The translations under genes were made by a program, and so were the position numbers. DNA of 64,000 nt from Clostridia bacterium. Lineage in GTDB: Bacteria > Bacillota > Clostridia > Saccharofermentanales > Saccharofermentanaceae. The notes beneath the pieces were generated by a model. The model worked only from the letters and a program-made list of their open reading frames with translations, was not told the origin of the DNA and made no database searches. The stretch spans positions 62,001 to 126,000 of the forward strand of contig JAEEWG010000007.1 in assembly GCA_016287245.1 (NCBI GenBank). Direction: 5' to 3'. Below, piece after piece: positions 32,018 to 39,358 of the stretch (position 1 is the first letter of the stretch; every line of letters begins with the position of its first letter).

Positions 32018-33774
32018 AGAAGTATAAGCAGCTATTTAAAGAGTTCCGGCCGTACCGGCTGGAGTTTATCGTGGGTCCGGCGGCGAAACTTTTCGAAGCG
32101 ATCCTGGAACTTTTCCTGCCGATCCTGATGGGAAAGATCGTGGATACCGGTTTTTCTTCTGATAGCCGGGGCTTCATCGTGCGTACAGCGCTCCTCATGC
32201 TTGGCATGGCGGCGCTGGGACTTGCGGCGGCCGCTGTTTGCCAGTACTGTGCGGCAAGGGCCTGCTCCGGTGTCGGAGCACGTCTTCGCGACAGGCTCCT
32301 GACGAAAGTCAATTCACTTTCCGTGGCACAGCAGGAAAAGTGCGGTGTCTCTTTTCTGAACGTGGCCATGACCTCTGACGTCAACCAGGTCTGCACCGGC
32401 GTTTCCATGTTTATCCGACTGGTGTTCCGTGCGCCGTTCATTACGGTGGGCGGCATCGTGATGGCGATCCTCCTCGATGCGCCGATGTCCGTAGTCATCG
32501 CTGTCGGTTCGGCGATGTTCCTCATCACGCTTCTTGCGATCATCCGCGTGACATTCCTTCGCTTCAAAGTCGTACAGCAAAAACTCGACCGCATCAGTTC
32601 GGTCGTCAACGAGCGCCTCTCCGGCATCCGTGTCGTTCGCGCTTTTTCCAGAGAAAAGTACCATCAGGATCTTACCGATGAGGCCAGTTCCGACTATGCG
32701 CAGGAGAATATCTCCGTGGCGCGCTACTCGGCGCTCCTTCGTCCGATCACGATCCTCATCATGAACGCATCTGTCGTCTTCGTCTTATGGGTCGGCGGCT
32801 ACCGCATCCAGGCAGGAGTCCTGACGACCGGTATGCTACTGACATTTACCAACTATATTTTCAGTATCTTCGACGAACTGAACAAGCTCGGCAACCTCGT
32901 CGTCATCTTCTCCCGTTCCTTCGTTTCTGCGGAGAGGATCGAGGGCGTGCTGGAACTTGAGCCGGAAAGAAGAGAGCCCGAGACCGGAGATGAGGCAGAG
33001 GACCACGACGATAAAGCGATCGTGAAGTGGAAGAATGTCTCTTTCTCGTATCTTTCGGGAAAAGAAGATTCGGAAGAATACTACGCGCTCAAGGATGTTT
33101 CCTTTGAACTCCGGAAAGGGGAGAAGCTCGGCATCATCGGCACGACCGGTTCCGGTAAATCCACGATCCTTGCGCTCATGATGCGCCTTTATGAGATCGA
33201 TAAAGGTCATATCTATATCGGCGGAAAATCGATCGCTGCCATTGACGATCAGACGCTCCGCGAGAAGATGGCTCCGGTCTTTCAGACCACGGCACTCTTC
33301 GAGGGAACGATCCGCGAGAACCTGAATTTAGGAAGGAAAACGCCTCTTTCCGACGAGGAATTCAAGACCCGCTGCGAAGTCGCACAGGCCTGGGATTTCA
33401 TCTGTGAAAAAGGCGGCCCGGATGCCCGCGTGGAACCCAAGGGGAAGAACTTCTCCGGAGGTCAGAGACAGCGCCTTTCGATTGCGCGTGCCCTCTGCAC
33501 CGACAGTGAGATCCTGCTTCTGGATGACTGCACGGCCGCACTCGATAAAGACACATCCGCACGATTCTCCGCGGCACTTTCCGAGCACGCGAAGACGCAT
33601 CAGAGGACGGTCGTGGAGATCTCTTCGAAGATCAATGAGATCGCTGATTCCGACTGGATCATCGTTCTCGATAACGGATCCGTAGTCGGTCAGGGCAAGC
33701 ACGATGCCCTCTTAAAAGAATGCGAAGCCTACTCCAGGATCGCCGCATCTCAAGAGATGGGAGGTGTGGAATAA
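32014..33774 (+). CDS. ABC exporter half-transporter, degenerate ATP site
   Basis: A 586-residue fusion of a six-helix membrane domain (about 15-310) and an ATPase domain (about 335-585). Walker A (GTTGSGKST) and signature (FSGGQRQRLS) are good. The residue after Walker B is Asp (LLLDDCTAAL) instead of catalytic Glu, and the switch His is missing (VVEISSKIN where VAHRLST is usual). These are the marks of the non-hydrolysing half of a heterodimeric exporter such as TM287/288 or BmrCD. The partner gene starts within its stop codon (TAATG). Substrate unknown; drugs, peptides or lipids are possible. Confidence 0.93.
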   Translation: MKKYKQLFKEFRPYRLEFIVGPAAKLFEAILELFLPILMGKIVDTGFSSDSRGFIVRTALLMLGMAALGLAAAAVCQYCAARACSGVGARLRDRLLTKVNSLSVAQQEKCGVSFLNVAMTSDVNQVCTGVSMFIRLVFRAPFITVGGIVMAILLDAPMSVVIAVGSAMFLITLLAIIRVTFLRFKVVQQKLDRISSVVNERLSGIRVVRAFSREKYHQDLTDEASSDYAQENISVARYSALLRPITILIMNASVVFVLWVGGYRIQAGVLTTGMLLTFTNYIFSIFDELNKLGNLVVIFSRSFVSAERIEGVLELEPERREPETGDEAEDHDDKAIVKWKNVSFSYLSGKEDSEEYYALKDVSFELRKGEKLGIIGTTGSGKSTILALMMRLYEIDKGHIYIGGKSIAAIDDQTLREKMAPVFQTTALFEGTIRENLNLGRKTPLSDEEFKTRCEVAQAWDFICEKGGPDARVEPKGKNFSGGQRQRLSIARALCTDSEILLLDDCTAALDKDTSARFSAALSEHAKTHQRTVVEISSKINEIADSDWIIVLDNGSVVGQGKHDALLKECEAYSRIAASQEMGGVE

Positions 33775-35531
33775 TGGCTAAAGAATCTATGCTCAGCGGA
33801 ATGGGTAACCTTTCTCCGGATGCAGCGAAGATGTCCGATGGCAAGAGCCGCATCTCCATGAAAGACTTAACGGCACTCCTGCGCTTTACGGGCACATCGA
33901 AGATCTCCCTGATCCTTCTGATCCTGGCGGCTGTATTCAGCGGCGCGCTTCAGGTCGTCGCTCCGGCTTTCCTCGGCACGACCATCGATAACATGGGAGA
34001 GACCGGGAATGTGGATCTTAAGTACCTCGGTACACGTGCTTCGATCCTGCTCGGCATGTACCTTCTGGCGGCGATCTTCACCTGGGTCGTCAGTTATTTT
34101 GCAAATGTCGTAGCCGCCAAGACCGCGCTCGAAGTCCGAAATGCACTTTCGAAGAAACTGACGCATCTTCCGGTCTCCTTTTATGACACGCATGCGCAGG
34201 GCGATACGGCCACGCATTTCATCAACGACGCAGATGCGATCTCGGAGGGTATGCTTCAGGGATTGCTCAATCTCTTCACGGTCCTCGTGACGATCCTCGG
34301 CACGGTCGGCTTTATGGTATTCATCAGCTGGAAGATGACCCTGATCATCCTGCCGATGGCCGTTCTCATGATCTGGTCCGCCACGACCATTGCGAAGAAA
34401 ACGACGAAGTACTTTAAGAAGCAGCAGAACCTTGTCGGCTCCATTTCCGGCGACGTGGAGGAGAATCTCTACGGCCGAAAAGAGATCAAGGCGTTCGGCT
34501 GCGAGGAGAAATTCCTTTCTTCTTTCCGCGAAAAGAACCGTGAGCTCGAAGCTTCTTCGGTCACGGCCCAGTTCGCATCATCTCTTCCGAATCCGGTCAC
34601 ACGTTTCGTGGACAGCACGACCTATGTTCTGATCGGCGCCCTTGGTGTATGGTTCGGCGGACTGACCGCAGGAAACATCACGACGTTTATTCTTTACTGG
34701 AAGAACTTCAGTAAGCCGATCAACGACCTGACGAATATCACGACGCAGATCATGGCGGCATTTGCTTCCCTGAGCCGTGTCTTTAAGATCCTCGATCTTC
34801 CGGAGGAGACTCCTGATGCGGGAATCGAAGCGGATATGGCATCCGGGGAAAAATCAGCAAGCGAAATGAACGAAAAGAAATCAAGTGAGGGAGAAGTGCT
34901 TTTCGAGCACGTGACTTTCGGGTATACTTCCGACAAGAAGATCTTTGACGACTTCAGTCTCTCTGTCGAACCCGGCCAGAAGGTGGCGATCATCGGCCCG
35001 ACAGGATGCGGAAAAACGACGCTCATGAACCTGCTGATGCGGTTCTACGAACCGGATTCCGGACGGATCCTGATCGACGGGAAAGACATTAAGGACATGC
35101 CCCGATCGGAGCTTCGCAGAAGGTTCGGTATGGTGCTCCAGGAGACGTGGCTGCTCGAGCGGTCCATCCGTGATAACATCGCGTACGGACGTCCGGAGGC
35201 CACAGACGAAGAGGTCATCGCAGCGGCCAGGGCGGCACGCGCGCACGGCTTCATCAAGCGACTGCCGGACGGCTATGATACGATCCCCGGAAAGGAGATC
35301 TCGCTGTCGGAAGGTCAGAAGCAGCTCCTGTGTATCGCGAGAGTCCTGCTGATGGATCCGGATCTCCTCATTCTCGATGAGGCGACATCCGCGGTCGATA
35401 CCCTGACGGAGAAGCGCATCGTCGAAGCCTTCGATAATATGACAAGCGGGCGGACGGGATTCATCATCGCCCACAGACTTTCGACCATCGCGGGAGCCGA
35501 TCAGGTCATCTCGCTGGGAAAGAAAAAGTAA
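33774..35531 (+). CDS. ABC exporter half-transporter, catalytic partner
   Basis: A 585-residue half-transporter. The membrane domain spans about 30-325 and the ATPase about 375-580. Walker A is GPTGCGKTT, Walker B has the catalytic Glu (LLILDEATSAVD) and the switch His is present (IIAHRLST). The signature is changed to LSEGQ. In a dimer, this Walker A/B and the partner's SGGQ form the one active site, while the partner's weak Walker B and this LSEGQ form the degenerate site. The start at 33774 overlaps the previous stop by one base. A terminator follows. Confidence 0.93.
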   Translation: MAKESMLSGMGNLSPDAAKMSDGKSRISMKDLTALLRFTGTSKISLILLILAAVFSGALQVVAPAFLGTTIDNMGETGNVDLKYLGTRASILLGMYLLAAIFTWVVSYFANVVAAKTALEVRNALSKKLTHLPVSFYDTHAQGDTATHFINDADAISEGMLQGLLNLFTVLVTILGTVGFMVFISWKMTLIILPMAVLMIWSATTIAKKTTKYFKKQQNLVGSISGDVEENLYGRKEIKAFGCEEKFLSSFREKNRELEASSVTAQFASSLPNPVTRFVDSTTYVLIGALGVWFGGLTAGNITTFILYWKNFSKPINDLTNITTQIMAAFASLSRVFKILDLPEETPDAGIEADMASGEKSASEMNEKKSSEGEVLFEHVTFGYTSDKKIFDDFSLSVEPGQKVAIIGPTGCGKTTLMNLLMRFYEPDSGRILIDGKDIKDMPRSELRRRFGMVLQETWLLERSIRDNIAYGRPEATDEEVIAAARAARAHGFIKRLPDGYDTIPGKEISLSEGQKQLLCIARVLLMDPDLLILDEATSAVDTLTEKRIVEAFDNMTSGRTGFIIAHRLSTIAGADQVISLGKKK

Positions 35532-35548
35532 ATACGAAACACCCAATG

Positions 35549-35575
35549 GCGGGCCGTTCTCACGGCTCGCTTTTT
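35549..35575 (+). terminator. Intrinsic terminator after the ABC exporter pair
   Basis: GCGGGCCGT (35549-35557) pairs with ACGGCTCGC (35562-35570) with one G-T, then five T. Confidence 0.85.
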
Positions 35576-35593
35576 GTTTGAAAGGAGGGGTCC

Positions 35594-35713
35594 ATGACTT
35601 GCATGGAAAAATCTCATTCTTCTCGAAAAGCACCTGCCTCGAAACGATACGCGCAAGCGCTTTTCGGGCAATTGAAAATCAGTGAATTTTTAATAGATTT
35701 TTCCTTGTGTTGA
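35594..35713 (+). CDS. Possible 39-residue small ORF or leader peptide
   Basis: An ATG at 35594 stands five bases after a strong AAAGGAGGGG site and opens a 39-codon frame that stops at 35711-35713, inside the -35 of the decarboxylase promoter. The product would start MTCMEKSHSSRKAP and is basic. It lies after a terminator and I see no promoter for it, so it may only be read after read-through, or not at all. The strong ribosome site is the only support. Confidence 0.25.
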   Translation: MTCMEKSHSSRKAPASKRYAQALFGQLKISEFLIDFSLC

Positions 35714-35739
35714 CATAGTATTTCCTATATACTGATATA
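35710..35739 (+). promoter_or_regulatory. Promoter of the decarboxylase operon
   Basis: A perfect -35 TTGACA (35710-35715) and, 18 bp on, GATATA (35734-35739) as -10. The leader to the ATG at 35821 is then about 75 bases. Confidence 0.6.
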
Positions 35740-35820
35740 CGGAAAAAGTTGGGTTTCTCACACCCCTTTTCCTCTAAACCAAGTTTTCAAAAAAATACAT
35801 ATAAGGAGAGGCTCATTGTT

Positions 35821-37203
35821 ATGAAAGTGAACATTACTGAGACCGTACTGCGTGACGCGAACCAGTCGCTGATCGCAACCAGAATGCCGTTTTCGGATTT
35901 CGAAGGCATCCTGGAGACGCTGGACAACGCGGGTTATTACTCGCTTGAGTGCTGGGGAGGCGCGACATTTGATTCTTGCCTGCGTTACCTCGATGAAGAT
36001 CCGTGGGAGAGACTGAGAAAGATCAAGGCAGTCTGCAAGAAGACTCCTCTTCAGATGCTCATCCGTGGTCAGAACATCCTCGGATACAAGCACTATCCGG
36101 ATGATGTTGTAAGACTCTTCTGCCGCAAGGCTGCTGAGAATGGTATGGACATCTTCCGTATCTTCGACGCACTCAATGATTTCCGCAACATCGAAGTCTG
36201 CATCGACGAAGTAAAGAAGTGCGGCAAGCATGCACAGGGCTGCATCTGCTACACGACCTCTCCTGTACATACCATCGAGAAGTATGTTGAGATGGGTAAA
36301 GAACTTGAGAAGATGAACGTTGATTCCATCGCCATCAAGGATATGGCCGGTATCTGCAGCCCGAAGGAAGCTTACGATCTCGTTAAAGCTCTGAAGGGTG
36401 CCGTTAAGGTTCCGATCTTCTTCCATACACACCACACCACAGGTCTTGGTGCAATGACTCTGATGAAGGCAGTTGAAGCCGGATGCGACGGTATTGACTG
36501 CGCTATCTCCACATTCGGTGGCGGTACATCCCAGCCGGCTACAGAGTCCATGGATTATGCACTTGGTCAGTTCGGTTACGAGTCCGGTCTGGATCGTGAC
36601 AAGCTCAAGGAGATTGCTGATTACTTCAAGCCGATCAGAAAGAGATTCCTCGACGAAGGAAGACTCAATCCGGAAGTTATGGGTATCAAGGCCGACATTC
36701 TGAAGTATCAGGTTCCGGGCGGAATGCTCTCCAACATGATCGCAAACCTCAAGGATCTGAACGCACTGGATAAGTTCGACGACGCACTCGCTGAGATCCC
36801 GGCAGTCCGTAAGGATATGGGTTATCCGCCGCTCGTTACACCTCTTTCCCAGATGGTTGGTAACCAGGCAGTTCAGAACGTACTCACAGGTACAAAGTAC
36901 AAGACCATCTCCAAGGAGATCAAAGCTTACCTCCGTGGCGAGTATGGCCGTGCTCCGGGTGAAGTTTCCCAGGAACTCATCGACCAGTGCTGGAAGCCGG
37001 AAGAACTTGTACAGGGCAGATTCGCAGATTCCCTCGAGCCGGCATTTGAGAAGACAAAGGCTGAGCTTGGCAAGAAGGCAAGATCTGATGAGGATGTTCT
37101 CTCTTACATCGCTTTCCCGCAGGTAGCTGAGAAGTTCTTCGAAGCACGTGAAGAGAAAGAGTCCAACACCGTGAACTACACGATCGAGAAGAAGGAGGAT
37201 TGA
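35821..37203 (+). CDS. oadA: Oxaloacetate decarboxylase alpha subunit (carboxyltransferase)
   Basis: A 460-residue carboxyltransferase that moves CO2 from a carboxylated acid, most likely oxaloacetate, to biotin. The opening ITETVLRDANQSLIATRM carries the metal-binding Asp, SIAIKDMAGI the catalytic Lys and FFHTHHTTGLGAMT the two His ligands. It ends without a biotin domain; a separate carrier gene supplies it. The ATG at 35821 follows AAGGAGAGG; an upstream in-frame ATG at 35749 lies in the leader. It heads a four-gene operon with gamma, biotin carrier and beta subunits, a sodium-export pump. A methylmalonyl-CoA decarboxylase would use a different alpha subunit, so oxaloacetate is favoured. 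Confidence 0.9.
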   Translation: MKVNITETVLRDANQSLIATRMPFSDFEGILETLDNAGYYSLECWGGATFDSCLRYLDEDPWERLRKIKAVCKKTPLQMLIRGQNILGYKHYPDDVVRLFCRKAAENGMDIFRIFDALNDFRNIEVCIDEVKKCGKHAQGCICYTTSPVHTIEKYVEMGKELEKMNVDSIAIKDMAGICSPKEAYDLVKALKGAVKVPIFFHTHHTTGLGAMTLMKAVEAGCDGIDCAISTFGGGTSQPATESMDYALGQFGYESGLDRDKLKEIADYFKPIRKRFLDEGRLNPEVMGIKADILKYQVPGGMLSNMIANLKDLNALDKFDDALAEIPAVRKDMGYPPLVTPLSQMVGNQAVQNVLTGTKYKTISKEIKAYLRGEYGRAPGEVSQELIDQCWKPEELVQGRFADSLEPAFEKTKAELGKKARSDEDVLSYIAFPQVAEKFFEAREEKESNTVNYTIEKKED

Positions 37204-37208
37204 TCTTC

Positions 37209-37589
37209 ATGAATCCTGCATTAGTGATGCTTTCTGTTGAAGACGGATTAAGACAGTATGAGATCGGAGAAGCTCTCGGCGTAGCTCTTTTCGTATGGGC
37301 TATCGTTTTCTGTGTTCTCTTCATCATCTTCGTCTGCATCCGTGTCTTCGGCGCAGTCGTTGGTTCTGCCACCAAGGCAAAAGAACCCGCCCCGGCATCT
37401 CCGGCAACTGCCGCTGCCGCTCCGGCTGCTGAAGCAGATTCCGGCGAGGAATTCTCTTCCGGTTCCCTGAGACTTAAGGGCTGTGATGAGAAGACGGCAG
37501 CCATGATCATGGCGATCGTCAGCGACAACACCGGTATCCCGCTCAATGAACTGATTTTTAAGTCCATTACGCTGGTGGAAGATAAGTAA
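37209..37589 (+). CDS. oadG: Sodium-pump decarboxylase gamma subunit
   Basis: A 126-residue protein with one N-terminal membrane segment (ALFVWAIVFCVLFIIFVCI, about 26-45), an Ala/Pro-rich linker and a small C-terminal region. Such gamma subunits hold the soluble carboxyltransferase against the membrane beta subunit. I chose the ATG at 37209, nine bases after AAGGAGGA, over a TTG at 37200 which touches that site. The 3' half (ALKGCDEKTAAMIMAIVS-like) resembles the OadG-related form of Clostridia. Confidence 0.8.
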   Translation: MNPALVMLSVEDGLRQYEIGEALGVALFVWAIVFCVLFIIFVCIRVFGAVVGSATKAKEPAPASPATAAAAPAAEADSGEEFSSGSLRLKGCDEKTAAMIMAIVSDNTGIPLNELIFKSITLVEDK

Positions 37590-37604
37590 AGGAGAGATAC
37601 CCAA

Positions 37605-37994
37605 ATGATTTATAACGTAACGATTAACGATAAAGTATATGAAGTTGAAGTAGAGAAGGGCAAGGCTAACCTTCTGAAGACAACAGCTGTTGTAGCTGCT
37701 CCTGCAGCTGCACCGGCACCTGCTGCCGCTCCGGCAGCGGCTCCGGCTCCGGCGGCAGCTCCTGCTGCAGGTCCGGTTTCCGGTACACCGGTTACGGCTC
37801 CGCTTCCGGGCACGATCCTGAAGATCAACGTTACTGCCGGCCAGGCGGTAAAGGAAGGCGATCTCGTAGTCGTTCTCGAAGCTATGAAGATGGAAAACGA
37901 GATCTATGCTCCGTGCGATGGTACGATCGGCCAGATCCTCACCTCCAAGGGCGCGACGGTTGCTACCGGCGACGTTCTCTTAACTCTTTCGTAA
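37605..37994 (+). CDS. Biotin carboxyl carrier protein of the decarboxylase
   Basis: A 129-residue carrier. A short N-terminal beta domain is followed by a long Ala/Pro linker (about 28-60) that lets the carrier swing between sites. The biotinyl domain (about 62-129) has the attachment Lys in [14 protein letters not shown]. It shuttles the carboxyl group from the alpha to the beta subunit. It lies 15 bases after oadG and 18 before the beta gene, with AAAGGAGAG before the ATG. Confidence 0.93.
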   Translation: MIYNVTINDKVYEVEVEKGKANLLKTTAVVAAPAAAPAPAAAPAAAPAPAAAPAAGPVSGTPVTAPLPGTILKINVTAGQAVKEGDLVVVLEAMKMENEIYAPCDGTIGQILTSKGATVATGDVLLTLS

Positions 37995-38012
37995 GTTAGG
38001 AGGCAGAACACC

Positions 38013-39191
38013 GTGTTTATTGATGCATTAAAAAATATATGGGAGTCAAGCGGCCTCTACTCCATTACCTGGCAGCAGGGCGTTATGCTCGTGATTGCCG
38101 GTGTGCTGATCTATATGGCGATCGGCAAAAAGTGCGAGCCGCTCCTTCTTCTCCCGATTGCTTTTGGTATGTTACTGAGTAACCTCCCGATCGCCGGTCT
38201 CTATCATGCGGAGATCTTCGCGGGCGGACATGTGCACTGGGATCTTCTCGGCGGCACAAGTGAAGCTGTAGCTCCGGGTCTTCTGGACTATATCTATTTA
38301 GGAGTTAAACTGGGTATTTTCCCGTGTCTGATCTTCATGGCCGTTGGTGCGATGACAGACTTCGGACCGCTGATCTCCCGTCCGTCGTCCCTCTTCATGG
38401 GCGCAGGTGCTCAGTTCGGTATTTCCTTTGCCTTCGTTATGGCATCTCTTCTCGGATTCACCGCAGCCGAGGCTTCTTCCATCGCCATCATCGGTGGTGC
38501 AGACGGCCCGACCGCTATTTACCTGACGACAAAGCTTGCTCCGCAGCTGCTCTCGGCGATCGCCATCGCGGCATATTCCTACATGGCATTGATCCCGATC
38601 ATCCAGCCGCCGATCATGAAGGCGATGGTTCCGAAGAAACTCAGAAAGATCAAGATGAAGCAGACCCGTCCTGTATCCAAGGTCGAGAAAGTTTGCTTCC
38701 CGATCATCGTTACCGTTGTCTGCACACTGATCCTTCCGTCCGTTGGACCGCTTCTCGGTATGCTGATGCTCGGTAATCTCTTCAAGGAATCCGGCGTAAC
38801 GGAGCGTCTTTCTGATACAGCTCAGAATGCACTCTGCAACATCGTCACGATCTTCCTCGGCACAACAGTTGGTGCGACTGCAATGGGTGAGAACTTCCTG
38901 GCTCTCGATACCATCAAGATCATCGTTCTGGGTCTCATCGCATTTGCATTCTCCACATTCGGTGGTCTCCTGATCGGTCGTATCATGTGCGCTCTTTCCG
39001 GCGGCAAGATCAACCCGCTCATCGGTTCCGCCGGTGTATCCGCTGTTCCGATGGCTGCCCGTGTTTCGAACGTTGAAGGCCAGAAGGCTGATCCCACCAA
39101 CTTCCTTCTCATGCATGCCATGGGTCCGAACGTTGCCGGTGTTATCGGTTCTGCCGTTGCAGCAGGTACACTGCTTGCACTCTTCGGCTGA
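38013..39191 (+). CDS. oadB: Na+-translocating decarboxylase beta subunit
   Basis: A 392-residue membrane protein that decarboxylates carboxybiotin and drives sodium export. About ten membrane segments are visible. The family motif GGADGPTAIYLTTKLAP, with the Asp needed for sodium transport, is intact, as is TIFLGTTVGATAMGENFL. The start is a GTG at 38013 after AGGAGG. Length is normal (about 380-430). It is the last gene of the operon, closed by a terminator. Confidence 0.95.
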   Translation: MFIDALKNIWESSGLYSITWQQGVMLVIAGVLIYMAIGKKCEPLLLLPIAFGMLLSNLPIAGLYHAEIFAGGHVHWDLLGGTSEAVAPGLLDYIYLGVKLGIFPCLIFMAVGAMTDFGPLISRPSSLFMGAGAQFGISFAFVMASLLGFTAAEASSIAIIGGADGPTAIYLTTKLAPQLLSAIAIAAYSYMALIPIIQPPIMKAMVPKKLRKIKMKQTRPVSKVEKVCFPIIVTVVCTLILPSVGPLLGMLMLGNLFKESGVTERLSDTAQNALCNIVTIFLGTTVGATAMGENFLALDTIKIIVLGLIAFAFSTFGGLLIGRIMCALSGGKINPLIGSAGVSAVPMAARVSNVEGQKADPTNFLLMHAMGPNVAGVIGSAVAAGTLLALFG

Positions 39192-39214
39192 GTAAAGTAA
39201 AAAGACATATTTCA

Positions 39215-39246
39215 AAAGACCGCCGCATTTCGGCGGTCTTTTTTTC
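39215..39246 (+). terminator. Intrinsic terminator of the decarboxylase operon
   Basis: AAAGACCGCCG (39215-39225) pairs with CGGCGGTCTTT (39231-39241), followed by a T-run. Confidence 0.93.
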
Positions 39247-39259
39247 TTATGTGACGCAG

Positions 39260-39306
39260 AAGTCATATATCTTCAGGTAAACCTTGATACTATGGACTTA
39301 GGAATA
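39260..39306 (+). repeat. Duplicated 47-bp upstream element, copy 1
   Basis: This 47-base stretch, from AAGTCATATATCTTCAGG to GGACTTAGGAATA, is identical to 41931-41977. Each copy lies just after a terminator and before one of two paralogous lipoprotein genes, so it should hold their promoter. TTGATACTAT within it is promoter-like, but I cannot fix -35 and -10. Confidence 0.75.
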
Positions 39307-39358
39307 AGGTGGTAAAGCAGGAGATGATCCTGTACATACGTATCGGTTGAGGTGGTTT

